From the NCBI RefSeq assembly GCF_004402485.1, contig NZ_SOFG01000004.1:868001-932000 (forward strand): 64,000 nt of DNA, in the 5' to 3' direction. This document shows, in pieces, positions 8,796 to 16,751 of this stretch. This DNA is from Cryobacterium algoricola (GTDB lineage: Bacteria; Actinomycetota; Actinomycetes; Actinomycetales; Microbacteriaceae). Under the pieces are notes generated by a model. That model had not been told where the DNA came from. It saw only the letters and a list, made by a program, of their open reading frames with translations, and ran no database searches. A program made the translations under genes and the position numbers. Numbering within the stretch: the first letter of the stretch is position 1; each line of letters starts with the position of its first letter.

Positions 8796-9533
8796 ATGGC
8801 AACAGCAGCGGCGACCACCCACCGACGGCTCTTCGGGGCCTTCCGTCTCGCGCTCGGGGCGCTCCTCTTCGCGAGTGTGCTCACCCAGATCGTCGACCAG
8901 GCCGTGCACGACGCCTTCGTGCCGACGGAGTACTTCGGGTATTTCACGGTGCAGTCGAGCCTCGTGAACGCGGCCGTCCTGCTGTGGGGTGGTTCCCTGG
9001 CCCTCCGCTACCGGGCAGACCCGGAACTCTTCACCCGGATCAGGATGTCGGGGCTCTGCTACGCGATCGTGACCGCGGTCGTCTACAACGCACTGCTGCG
9101 GAATGTGGTGTCGGACGGGTTCACCGGGATCGCCTGGCCGAACGAGGTCCTGCACGTCTGGGCGCCGATCCTCATCCTGGTCGATTGGCTCCTCGCCCCC
9201 GGCCGGCCCGCCCTCGCCTGGAAGACCCTGGGATTCGCCCTGCTGTATCCGGTCGCGTGGGTCGTCTACGCGGTGATCCGCGGCGCCGCCACCGGGTTCT
9301 ACACCTACCCGTTCCTCGACCCGACCGGACCCGGCGGGTATGCGAGCGTCGGCGGCTACGTGCTCGGAATCGCCGTCGTCATTGCGGGCCTCGCGGCCGC
9401 GGCGATCTCCGTGAGCCGGGCCGGGCATGCGACGGGGGTCACGGCTTCGACAGCTGTTCCGGTGGAAGATCCGGCAACATCCGTGTCGCCGCCAGATGAC
9501 GCTCGCGCATCGCGAGGAACAGCGGGAAGCTGA
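8796..9533 (+). CDS. Pr6Pr family membrane protein
   Basis: A 245-residue protein with six predicted hydrophobic helices. Family-type sequence includes YFTVQSSLVNAAVLLW, NEVLHVWAPILILVDWLL and GFYTYPFLDP, with conserved His and Trp in the central helices. The Pr6Pr group is related to FAR-17a/AIG1-like proteins; its bacterial function is not established. The hydrophilic C-terminal tail (about residues 212-245) is low-complexity and overlaps the 3' end of the convergent DUF2834-like gene by 95 bp. It may therefore be an unselected extension. Confidence 0.82.
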   Translation: MATAAATTHRRLFGAFRLALGALLFASVLTQIVDQAVHDAFVPTEYFGYFTVQSSLVNAAVLLWGGSLALRYRADPELFTRIRMSGLCYAIVTAVVYNALLRNVVSDGFTGIAWPNEVLHVWAPILILVDWLLAPGRPALAWKTLGFALLYPVAWVVYAVIRGAATGFYTYPFLDPTGPGGYASVGGYVLGIAVVIAGLAAAAISVSRAGHATGVTASTAVPVEDPATSVSPPDDARASRGTAGS

Positions 9534-9807
9534 ACGCGAAGGCCAGGACGAACGCGAGGACGACGTAGAGCCACGCGCGCTTCATGCCGAGTCGGCGCGC
9601 TTCGACGATGATCAGGATGCTTCCGGCCACGGCCGTCACGAGCAGGTCGACCGTGAGCGACGACACCGAGGGGCCGCTGCCGGTCCAGTCGCCGAGGTAG
9701 TCGCGCGCCTGGCTGATCGAGAGGATGTTGTACGTCCAGGTGCCGATCAGGCCGGCGACGCTCAGGCCGAGGTACACGAGCGCGAGCGGGTTCCAGTTCC
9801 GGGTCAT
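9439..9807 (-). CDS. DUF2834-like small membrane protein
   Basis: 122 residues starting at ATG 9807 (MTRNWNPLALVYLGLSVAGL). A longer upstream reading frame runs through the palindrome at 9841-9907 and is rejected as coding. Three hydrophobic helices are visible: about residues 8-28, 45-65 and 75-97. The pattern GTWTYNILSI and then ARRLGMKRAWLYVVLAFVLAFAFSFPLFLAMRER fits the DUF2834 family of unknown function. Its last 31 codons lie antisense to the end of the Pr6Pr gene. Confidence 0.75.
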   Translation of the reverse strand: MTRNWNPLALVYLGLSVAGLIGTWTYNILSISQARDYLGDWTGSGPSVSSLTVDLLVTAVAGSILIIVEARRLGMKRAWLYVVLAFVLAFAFSFPLFLAMRERHLAATRMLPDLPPEQLSKP

Positions 9808-9840
9808 GCAGCCAGTATGCCGCCGTCCCCGCCCGTCCCC

Positions 9841-9907
9841 CCTCGCGAGAGCGGAGTTTTGGCCCTTAAACTGCCGATTTAAGGGCCAAAACTCCGCTCT
9901 CGCGGGG
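9841..9907. repeat. Long near-perfect palindrome (27-bp perfect arms)
   Basis: The left arm 9844-9870 and right arm 9878-9904 are exact reverse complements of 27 bp, with a 7-nt loop (CTGCCGA). Three more flanking pairs, one of them G-T, bring the stem to 30. It sits between the 5' end of the DUF2834-like gene and the 3' end of the protease gene, both on the minus strand. It contains runs TTTT and AAAA within the arms but no T-tract after the stem. It could be a terminator or a dispersed palindromic element. Confidence 0.9.
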
Positions 9908-9928
9908 AGGAGAGGAGACTGGCGCGGG

Positions 9929-11293
9929 TCAGTCGGCGGGGCCGGCGGTGAGGGTCGCGGATGCGGTGTGGGTTGCGCCGGCGGTGTCCGTCCAGGTGAT
10001 CGTGACCGTGTCACCGGGGTTGTCTGCCGCGAGGGTCGAGGTGAGGTCGGCGGCCGAGGCGATCGTGGTGCCGTCGACCTGGGTGACGGTGTCCCCGGCG
10101 ACGAGCCCGGCGGTGGCGGCGGCGGAACCGTCGACGACCGCCGTGATCACGGCCGAGTCACCGGTCGTGGCCGTCGAGCCGGTGGTACCGGATGCCGCGC
10201 CGAGGCTGCCGCGGTAGCTGCGGCCGTTGACCGAGCCCGTGTCCGTCGATGCCGTCGCGCTCGTACCGACCGCGACCCCGAGGAACGCCGGGTAGCCGAT
10301 CGTGATCGTGCTGGTTTCGACGCCGGTGTGGATCAGGCTGACGACGTCGAGGGCGGCGGCGATCGTGATCGCGAAGCCGCTGATGGCCGTCGTTCCTGAG
10401 GACGCCGCCGTGTCGATGCCGATGACCTCACCGTCGGCGTCGTAGAGGGGCCCGCCGGAGTCGCCGGACTGGATGTCCGCGTCGACCTGGATCAGGCCGG
10501 TCAGGGTCTCGGCGTCCGAGGCGTCCTCGCTCGAGGCGGTGATCGTCTGGCCCACGCTCGTGACGGTGCCGGCCGCCGCGGTGAGGGTGCTCGTTCCGCC
10601 GGCGTTGCCGACCCCGGTGACCGCGTCCCCCGCCGCGACGGCGGAGGTCGAGTCGAGGGTGGCGGGAATCAGCCCGGAGGCATTCTCGAGTTTCAGCACG
10701 GCGATGTCCTGTGAGGCATCGGTACCGACGACATCCGCCACGTAGCTGGCGCCGGTCGAGACGACCGTCACACTGATGCTCGTCGCGCCGTCGATGACGT
10801 GGTTATTGGTGAGGATTTCCCCGCTCGACGTGAGGACGATGCCCGTGCCGGCCGCCTCGGCGCTCTGGTACTTCAGCACGGTATCGATGACGACGACGCC
10901 GACAGACTGCGCGTCCGTCGCCGCGGTGGTGTCGAGCGCGGTCGCCGTCGTAGCGGATGCGGTGCCGGACCCGTAGTCGGAGGGCCCGCCGGGGCGCAGG
11001 CCGGCGGTACCGAGGGTCGCGGATCCCGCTGAGCCGGTGGACCCCGATACCGAGCCGGACGTGCCGGTGCCGGACGAGCTGCTCGAGGACGAGGCTGCTG
11101 CGACGACCTGGGCGACGGCCATCGAGGAGAAGTACAGGCCGGCACCCGTGGTCGCGGTGACGAGGGCTGCGGCGAGTCCCAGCGAGACGATCACGCCGGG
11201 CCGGAAGCGGGGCCGGTGGAAGGCCGGATTGGCGACGGGTGCTGCGGGGCTGATGCTCGTGGATCCCGTGCCAGTGGGTTCGGTGCCAGTCAT
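9929..11293 (-). CDS. Membrane-anchored S1C serine protease (HtrA/DegP-like) with PDZ domain
   Basis: 454 residues from ATG 11293, chosen because GGAGGAAAAGGA lies just upstream; a longer frame from 11350 lacks this. Residues 33-57 form one membrane anchor, then a Ser/Gly/Thr-rich linker (65-128). The trypsin-like domain has the catalytic triad His165 (TNNHV), Asp196 (DIAVLKL) and Ser279 (GDSGGPL). A PDZ domain lies near 335-450. Such proteases degrade or fold damaged extracytoplasmic proteins. The Ser/Ala/Thr bias of the linker makes it look secreted and flexible. It is monocistronic, with the palindrome downstream. Confidence 0.93.
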   Translation of the reverse strand: MTGTEPTGTGSTSISPAAPVANPAFHRPRFRPGVIVSLGLAAALVTATTGAGLYFSSMAVAQVVAAASSSSSSSGTGTSGSVSGSTGSAGSATLGTAGLRPGGPSDYGSGTASATTATALDTTAATDAQSVGVVVIDTVLKYQSAEAAGTGIVLTSSGEILTNNHVIDGATSISVTVVSTGASYVADVVGTDASQDIAVLKLENASGLIPATLDSTSAVAAGDAVTGVGNAGGTSTLTAAAGTVTSVGQTITASSEDASDAETLTGLIQVDADIQSGDSGGPLYDADGEVIGIDTAASSGTTAISGFAITIAAALDVVSLIHTGVETSTITIGYPAFLGVAVGTSATASTDTGSVNGRSYRGSLGAASGTTGSTATTGDSAVITAVVDGSAAATAGLVAGDTVTQVDGTTIASAADLTSTLAADNPGDTVTITWTDTAGATHTASATLTAGPAD

Positions 11294-11448
11294 TGTGAGA
11301 TCCTTTTCCTCCGGGTGACGGCCAGACCGTCGCGACTGGTTCCCACCCAAGTCCCGGAAGCTATCGGATCTCTATGAGGCGCCGAGGTACTGGCCTAGAG
11401 GCTCCCGCCCATCGACTGTGAGCCCCTCCGGACCTGCGGGCCGGTCAG

Positions 11449-11497
11449 GCGAGCACGGCCTCAGACCAGTACTGCTTCAGACCAGTACCGTGCTCGC
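11449..11497 (-). terminator. Hairpin and 16-bp duplication at the 3' end of sbcC
   Basis: TCAGACCAGTAC occurs at 11461-11472 and again at 11477-11488 (16-bp period). The second copy contains the sbcC stop codon and last codons. The pair is enclosed by a 10-bp inverted repeat, GCGAGCACGG at 11449-11458 and CCGTGCTCGC at 11488-11497. The structure probably terminates sbcC transcription. The short duplication looks like slippage. Confidence 0.55.
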
Positions 11498-14400
11498 GAT
11501 TTCGCTGAAGCCCTGGTCGGTGACGGTGACCGCGAGCTTCGCCGGGATCTGTTCCTTCATCGAGTCGACGTGGCTGATCAGGCCGATGGTGCGGCCGCCG
11601 GCACGCAGGCCGTCGAGGGTGCTCATCGCTGTCTCGAGCGTTTCGCTGTCCAGCGAGCCGAAGCCCTCGTCGACGAAGAGTGTGTCCAGGGCGATTCCGC
11701 CGGCCTGATGCGAGACGACCTCGGCGAGTCCGAGGGCCAGGGCGAGGGAGGCGAGGAAGGTCTCGCCACCGGAGAGCGACTGGGTCGGCCGGGCCCTGCC
11801 GGTGTGCTGGTCGAGGATGGCGAGTCCCAGCCCGGACTGGGTGCCCCGATACTGCAGGGAATCGTCGTGTTCGAGGGCGTACCGGCCGCCGGTCATGTCC
11901 CGCAGGCGCCCGTTCGCGGCGAGGATGATCTCCTCGAGTTGCGCGGCGAGCACGTAGGTTTCGAGTTTCATCCGTTTGGTGTTCGGTTCCTCGCCGTGCA
12001 CGACCGCGGCGAGCTCCCGCACCTGGGTCTGGGTCACGAGCAGGGTCGCCGAGGTGGCGATGAGCGCACGGGCCTCGGTGACGACGACGGCGAGTTCCTT
12101 CCCGCGCACGGCGAGAGTCCCCTGCACGGCGAACGCCTCGTCCCTGGCCTCGGCAGCGGCGGCCAGGGCGGCCCTGGCCGGTTCCAGGTCGAGCGCGGCA
12201 TCGGGCAGGTCGGCGAGCTCGGGTTCGGCCAGCACGGCGCGAACCGCCGCGAGCTGATCGTCGTGGGAGCGGATGCCGGTCTCCCGCGCCGCGATCTCGG
12301 CCGGCGTCAGTCGTGCGGCGACGACTTCCGCTTCTTCGGCGAACCCTTCGGCCGTGAGCCGACCGGCCACGGCCGCTGAGGCGGCGTCGAGGGCACGTTC
12401 TCGTTCGCCACTGAGGGCACGGGCCGCCTGGAGGGTGCGCGCCGACTCGAGTTCGACGCGCAGGCTCTCCGCCCGCTCGGTGATGGAGGCGTAGCCCGCC
12501 GAGTGGCGGTCGACCCGTTCTTTGATCGCGATTCGGCGGCCTCGGAGTTCGGTGAGCCGTGTCGCGGCCTCGTCCCTGCCGGAGTGCGCCCCGGCCAGGG
12601 TCGCGCGCGCGTGGTCGAGCTCGGTACGCAGCCGCAGCCGCTCGGCACCGAGCTCCGTTTCCCGCCCCGCCGCCGAGCGCGCGCTCTCGAGTACGGTGAG
12701 CGCGTCGGCGCGTGAGGCCGCGCGGTCGGTTTCCGTGCCTGGACCGGCGGCGGCGCGGGCGGCCGCAGCGCGCGCACCGAGAGTGAGGACCTCGCCGTTG
12801 CTGCGCTCGAGGTCGTCCTGGGCACGGGTCATGTCGGCGAGAGCGTTCTCGATGTCGGCCTCGGTGACCGGCTCTCCTGGCGCAGCCGCGGGGTGCGGAT
12901 GCACCGGGGAACCGCACACTCCACAGGGTTGGCCGGCGACGAGCCGGCCGGCGAGCTCGCCGGCGTGGTCGACGAGTCGCTTGGCGACGAGGTTCCGGTA
13001 GTGCCCGGCGGCGTCGGCATTCCCGGCGGCGGCCGCGGCATGCCGGCTGCGTGCAGCATCGAGGTCCGACTCGAGTGCGGCAGCCTCGGCGGCTGCCGCG
13101 TCCGCGGCCTCGGCGCGGGCGAGCGCGGCGACGGCCTCCGGTTCGAGGGCGGCGTCGCGGGCGAGCACGGCGAGGTCCCTGTCGAGATCGTCAAGCTGTG
13201 CGGGAGCGGCGTCGATCCTGGCCTGCAGCTCGTCGAGCGCCGACTGGGCCTTCGCGAGCCCGGTTTCGGCCACCAGGATCTCGGCGACCAGGGCCGGCAG
13301 CTCCTCCTCGGCAGCGAGGACGTCATTGAGGGATCCGAGCTGTTCGAGGAGCAGGTCGATGGTGGTGGAGAGCGGGACGGTCTCCTGGTCGTCACTGTGC
13401 TGGTCGTCACTGTGCTGGTCGTCACTGTGCTGGTCGTCGCCGTGCTGGTCGTCAGCGTGCTGGTCGTCAGCGTCGGAACCATGGATCGTGAGCCAGTTCT
13501 CCCGCGCCGCCGCCTCCGCCCGCGCTGCGTCGAGGGCGGAGGCGAGAGCGGCGACCTCGGTTTCGATCTGGGGCCACACCCGGGCGGCTCGGTGGGCGAC
13601 CGCAAGGTCCTCACGGTCCACGTCGACGGCGGCGCTGCGGTCGTCGAGCAGGGAGAGGGTGGCTGCCGCGGCGACCTTGCGGTCCTGTCGGGCACGCAGC
13701 TCTTCCTCGGTGCGGAGCACCGCGGTCGCGTCGATCAGTGCGGCGTCCGCACCGGCCGCCGCGGCGACGGCGATGGCGAGTGCCTGCTCGAGTTCGGCGA
13801 CGGCCGCGTCGAACCAGGCCGGGTCCGGTGCGATGGTGCCGGATCCGGCATCCACGGGCAGGTGCCGGGCAGCGGCGGCGGCGAGAGAATCGAGCCGCAC
13901 GCGCACGCCGGTGAGTTCGTCGTCGAGGGCCTTCCGACGCGTGATGAGTTCGGTCTCCAGGCTCTGGAACCTGCTCGTGCCAAACAGAGTGCGCAGGACC
14001 TCGCGGCGATCGTCGGTCTTGGCGAGCAGGAACCTTTGGAACCGGTTCTGCGCGAGCAGGATCACCTGCAGGAACTGGTCCTGTTTGAGCGGCAGGATGC
14101 GGGCGAGTTCGTTCCCGACATCGACCGGGCGTGTCGCGATCCCCCGCCAGCCGTCGACAGCACCGCCTTCGGCACCCACGTCGAGGTCCCGGATCTCGAG
14201 CCGGGCGTCCGGTGCGGACGGGGTCGTGCCGACACCGTTCTTCTTCGCCTTGAGGTATTTGGGGGTGCGGAAGATGCGATAGTCGTGCCCGTTCAGACCG
14301 AACTCGAGCTCGACGAAGGTGGGATCACCGGGTTCGCAGTGGTCGCTGCGCAACTGCGATTCGGTGCCCTCGTAGCGCGGAACGCTGCCGTAGAGGGCGA

Positions 14401-14548
14401 AGCAGACCGCGTCGAGGATGCTCGACTTGCCCGCACCGGTCTTGCCGGTGATCAGGAAGATGCCGTCGTCATCGAAGCTCTCGAAGTCGACGACCTGCTC
14501 GTTCTTGAACGGGCCGAATCCCGCGAGCCGCAGGCGTTTGATCTTCAC
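11477..14548 (-). CDS. sbcC: Exonuclease subunit SbcC (Rad50-like AAA ATPase)
   Basis: 1023 residues from a GTG start with AGGAGG 7 nt upstream. The N-terminal lobe has Walker A GKTGAGKSS near residue 35 and the Q-loop region LLAQNRFQRFL. Long Ala/Glu/Arg-rich coiled coils flank a zinc hook CGVC around residue 544. The C-terminal lobe has the signature LSGGETFLASLALALGL and Walker B DTLFVDEGFGSLD. It works with SbcD, encoded 25 bp upstream, to open hairpins and protein-blocked DNA ends. Residues 359-388 are an odd tandem repeat, DDQH plus S, A or G. Confidence 0.96.
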   Translation of the reverse strand: MKIKRLRLAGFGPFKNEQVVDFESFDDDGIFLITGKTGAGKSSILDAVCFALYGSVPRYEGTESQLRSDHCEPGDPTFVELEFGLNGHDYRIFRTPKYLKAKKNGVGTTPSAPDARLEIRDLDVGAEGGAVDGWRGIATRPVDVGNELARILPLKQDQFLQVILLAQNRFQRFLLAKTDDRREVLRTLFGTSRFQSLETELITRRKALDDELTGVRVRLDSLAAAAARHLPVDAGSGTIAPDPAWFDAAVAELEQALAIAVAAAAGADAALIDATAVLRTEEELRARQDRKVAAAATLSLLDDRSAAVDVDREDLAVAHRAARVWPQIETEVAALASALDAARAEAAARENWLTIHGSDADDQHADDQHGDDQHSDDQHSDDQHSDDQETVPLSTTIDLLLEQLGSLNDVLAAEEELPALVAEILVAETGLAKAQSALDELQARIDAAPAQLDDLDRDLAVLARDAALEPEAVAALARAEAADAAAAEAAALESDLDAARSRHAAAAAGNADAAGHYRNLVAKRLVDHAGELAGRLVAGQPCGVCGSPVHPHPAAAPGEPVTEADIENALADMTRAQDDLERSNGEVLTLGARAAAARAAAGPGTETDRAASRADALTVLESARSAAGRETELGAERLRLRTELDHARATLAGAHSGRDEAATRLTELRGRRIAIKERVDRHSAGYASITERAESLRVELESARTLQAARALSGERERALDAASAAVAGRLTAEGFAEEAEVVAARLTPAEIAARETGIRSHDDQLAAVRAVLAEPELADLPDAALDLEPARAALAAAAEARDEAFAVQGTLAVRGKELAVVVTEARALIATSATLLVTQTQVRELAAVVHGEEPNTKRMKLETYVLAAQLEEIILAANGRLRDMTGGRYALEHDDSLQYRGTQSGLGLAILDQHTGRARPTQSLSGGETFLASLALALGLAEVVSHQAGGIALDTLFVDEGFGSLDSETLETAMSTLDGLRAGGRTIGLISHVDSMKEQIPAKLAVTVTDQGFSEIASTVLV
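13385..13474. repeat. Six 15-bp tandem repeats inside sbcC
   Basis: Six in-frame units of the CTGGTCGTCACTGTG type: the first three are identical and the last three vary at two to four positions. On the coding strand they encode repeated DDQH[S/A/G]. They lie in the ascending coiled-coil arm, where the acidic, His-rich insertion should break the coil. The identical units suggest recent expansion. Confidence 0.95.
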
Positions 14549-14573
14549 GTGGTGGTCCTCCTGGTCTCGGACC

Positions 14574-15782
14574 TCACTGGGTGACTTCCTTCAGTTCCCC
14601 GGCCGCGAGCAGTTCGGCGACGAGGTCCCGCTCGAACTCCGTCTCACCGACGCCGTTGCGCACGAAGCTCAGGAACCCGGCGACGATGTCGGGATCGGTC
14701 TGCCGGTTGATCCGCTCGGCGTAGCTCTCGCTTCCGGTGTCCATGACGACCGCCGGCCGGTGTTCGAGCGCGACGCAGTGCGGGAAACGCTTCTGGAGTG
14801 CCCGCATGCCGTCGAGCGGCCGGACCTGGTCGGTGAGCACGGCCGACACCCAGTCCTCTTCGAATTCGGTGAACCTGTCTGCGGTGAGGAGTTCCTCGAG
14901 CTCGCCGGTGAGCACGCTGAGCCTCCGCGGAACCGGGAGGGCGACCCACTCGATCTCGAGTTCGGAGCCCTGCCCCTGCTGCTGTTGTCCGCTGCCGGCC
15001 GGGCCGAGGTCCACCTGCCAGGCTCCGCGGGGCTTGCCGGCCTCGGCGAACGAGTAGTGCAGGGGCGCCCCGGAGTAGCGCACCCGATCTTCGAGCCTGG
15101 CTCGCCCGTGGATGTGCCCGAGTGCGACGTAGTCCGGGCCCTTGAACACGCTGACCGGCACGAGGTCGAGCCCGCCGGCGGTGATGTCCCGCTCGACGTC
15201 GGTCGCTTCCTTCGCGGGCGCGACGCCGGCCGCGAAGCAGTGTGCGAGCACGACCGAGCGGCCGCCGCGCACCAGGATGTCGGCGCGGATCCGTTCCATG
15301 ACGAAGGTGAGCACCTGTTCGTGGGTCTTGAGCACCTGCTCGGGGCGCGTCTCTGTGGAATAGAGGTGGCGGACCAGTGCAGGTTCGAGAAAGGGGATGC
15401 CGTAGAAATGCACGGGGCCGTGCTCATCGGTGAGGGTGACCGGCGTCGCGACCTGCTCGGGCCGGGTGATCACATGGATGCCGGCAAGGCCGGCCCACTC
15501 GGACTGGAACCCGAGCCTGGTGGCCGAGTCGTGGTTGCCGCTCGTCATGATGATCTGCGCGCCGGCCTGCCGGATCTCGCGGAGGGCCGTCGAGAGGAGC
15601 AGGTAGCTGTCCGCTGAGGGCATCGCCGAGTCGAACACATCGCCGGCGACGACGACGACATCGATCGAACGATCGCGGACCACGTCGACGAGCGCGTCCA
15701 GCACGATCCGGAGATGGTCGAGGGTCGAGTGAGTGTGGAACGTGCGCCCGATATGCCAGTCCGACGTGTGCAGGATCCTCAT
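14574..15782 (-). CDS. sbcD: Exonuclease subunit SbcD (Mre11-like)
   Basis: 402 residues, starting at MRILHTSDWHIGR. The metallophosphoesterase motifs are all present: Asp8/His10 (SDWH), GDVFD, GNHD, and HIHGRA near residue 220. A C-terminal capping domain follows. It is the Mn2+-dependent nuclease partner of SbcC and precedes it in a two-gene operon. It diverges from the fructose regulator gene across a 180-bp gap that holds that gene's promoter. The frame stays open upstream to 16520, but that part is antisense to the regulator gene and is rejected. Confidence 0.95.
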   Translation of the reverse strand: MRILHTSDWHIGRTFHTHSTLDHLRIVLDALVDVVRDRSIDVVVVAGDVFDSAMPSADSYLLLSTALREIRQAGAQIIMTSGNHDSATRLGFQSEWAGLAGIHVITRPEQVATPVTLTDEHGPVHFYGIPFLEPALVRHLYSTETRPEQVLKTHEQVLTFVMERIRADILVRGGRSVVLAHCFAAGVAPAKEATDVERDITAGGLDLVPVSVFKGPDYVALGHIHGRARLEDRVRYSGAPLHYSFAEAGKPRGAWQVDLGPAGSGQQQQGQGSELEIEWVALPVPRRLSVLTGELEELLTADRFTEFEEDWVSAVLTDQVRPLDGMRALQKRFPHCVALEHRPAVVMDTGSESYAERINRQTDPDIVAGFLSFVRNGVGETEFERDLVAELLAAGELKEVTQ

Positions 15783-15851
15783 GGTCGTCACGCTACCGCC
15801 CTGCACCGACACGGCCCGATCGGCCCGCCCAACAGCATCCATCTTTGTTCT

Positions 15852-15887
15852 TCTGTGTTTTCCTTGACAAACAAAAAGAAACACAGA
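15852..15887. promoter_or_regulatory. Probable operator of the fructose operon
   Basis: A perfect 9-bp inverted repeat, TCTGTGTTT (15852-15860) and AAACACAGA (15879-15887), with centres 27 bp apart. It brackets the -35 box of the fru promoter. The position suits repression by the DeoR-type protein encoded immediately downstream, probably relieved by fructose 1-phosphate as in related systems (inference). Confidence 0.6.
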
Positions 15888-15893
15888 TATTGT
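15864..15893 (+). promoter_or_regulatory. Promoter of the fru operon
   Basis: A perfect -35 TTGACA (15864-15869), then an 18-nt AT-rich spacer and TATTGT (15888-15893) as -10. The AT-rich stretch stands out from its surroundings. The start codon follows about 70 nt downstream with AGGAGG. Confidence 0.65.
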
Positions 15894-15962
15894 GGTGTCA
15901 ATCCTGATCGAAGAGATCGGGCCGCGCGGTGGCGGGGGGTCACTCAAAGACGAGGAGGTATC

Positions 15963-16751
15963 ATGTTTGCGGAAGAACGGCAGGCGCTGATCGCCGAACT
16001 CGTCACGACCGCCAGCCGGGTCACCGTCAATGAACTTGCAACTCGCTTCGACATCACCCCGGAAACGGTGCGCCGCGACCTCGATACGCTCGAGGGTTCC
16101 CGGCAGTTGCGTCGAGTCCATGGCGGTGCCGTGGCCCTGGACCGCCTCAGCCTGTCCGAGCCGAGCCTGGCCGAACGGCAGACCCAGCGACACGACGAGA
16201 AAGAGCGCATCGCCGCGGCGGCGTTCGCCATGATCCCGACCAGCCAGTCCGGGTCGATCATCCTCGATGCCGGCACCACCACCGAACTGCTCGCCGACCG
16301 CCTCGCCGACTGGACCTCCGCCGGCCCCGACGACCAGCTCCTCGTGATCACCAACGCCGTTCCGATCGCATACAAGCTCGCGGGCAACGAGGAAATCCAG
16401 CTCCACCTCCTCGGCGGTCGCGTCCGCGGCCTGACCCGCGCGGTCGTCGGCCAGAGCACGGTCGCCCAGCTCGAGGGTCTCCGTCCCGACATCGCGTTCA
16501 TCGGCGCCAACGGCGTGCACGCCATCTTCGGCCTCAGCACCCCCGACCTCGTCGAATCGTCCGTGAAGACCGCCATCGTCCGATCGGCACGGCTCGTCGT
16601 CGCGCTCGCCGATTCCACCAAGCTCGACGAAGAAACCCTGGTGCGGTTCGCCGCGCTCGGCGACATCGACGTGCTCATCACGGACGCCCTCCCATCACCG
16701 GAACTTTCCGCGGCCCTCGCCGCGGCTGACGTAGAGGTTGTGATCGCGTGA
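15963..16751 (+). CDS. fruR: DeoR/GlpR-family transcriptional regulator of the fructose operon
   Basis: 262 residues from ATG 15963 with an AGGAGG site. The N-terminal winged helix (residues 3-57) contains the family signature VTVNELATRFDITPETVRRDLDTLE followed by RRVHGGA. The rest is the DeoR sensor domain, an isomerase-like fold, with ILDAGTTTELLA and FIGANGVH. It overlaps fruK by 4 bp (GTGA) and heads the operon, so it very likely controls the operon in response to a phosphorylated sugar. Confidence 0.93.
   Translation: MFAEERQALIAELVTTASRVTVNELATRFDITPETVRRDLDTLEGSRQLRRVHGGAVALDRLSLSEPSLAERQTQRHDEKERIAAAAFAMIPTSQSGSIILDAGTTTELLADRLADWTSAGPDDQLLVITNAVPIAYKLAGNEEIQLHLLGGRVRGLTRAVVGQSTVAQLEGLRPDIAFIGANGVHAIFGLSTPDLVESSVKTAIVRSARLVVALADSTKLDEETLVRFAALGDIDVLITDALPSPELSAALAAADVEVVIA

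Noticed and set aside
9439..10014. 191-residue version of the DUF2834-like protein
   Set aside because: The added N-terminus is translated through the palindrome and into the protease gene and is Pro/Arg-rich junk.
13385..13474. CRISPR-like array
   Set aside because: The units are contiguous 15-mers with no spacers, inside the sbcC reading frame.
14574..16520. 648-residue version of SbcD starting at 16520
   Set aside because: The extra 246 residues are antisense to the fructose regulator gene and its promoter; MRILHTSDWH at 15782 is the family start.
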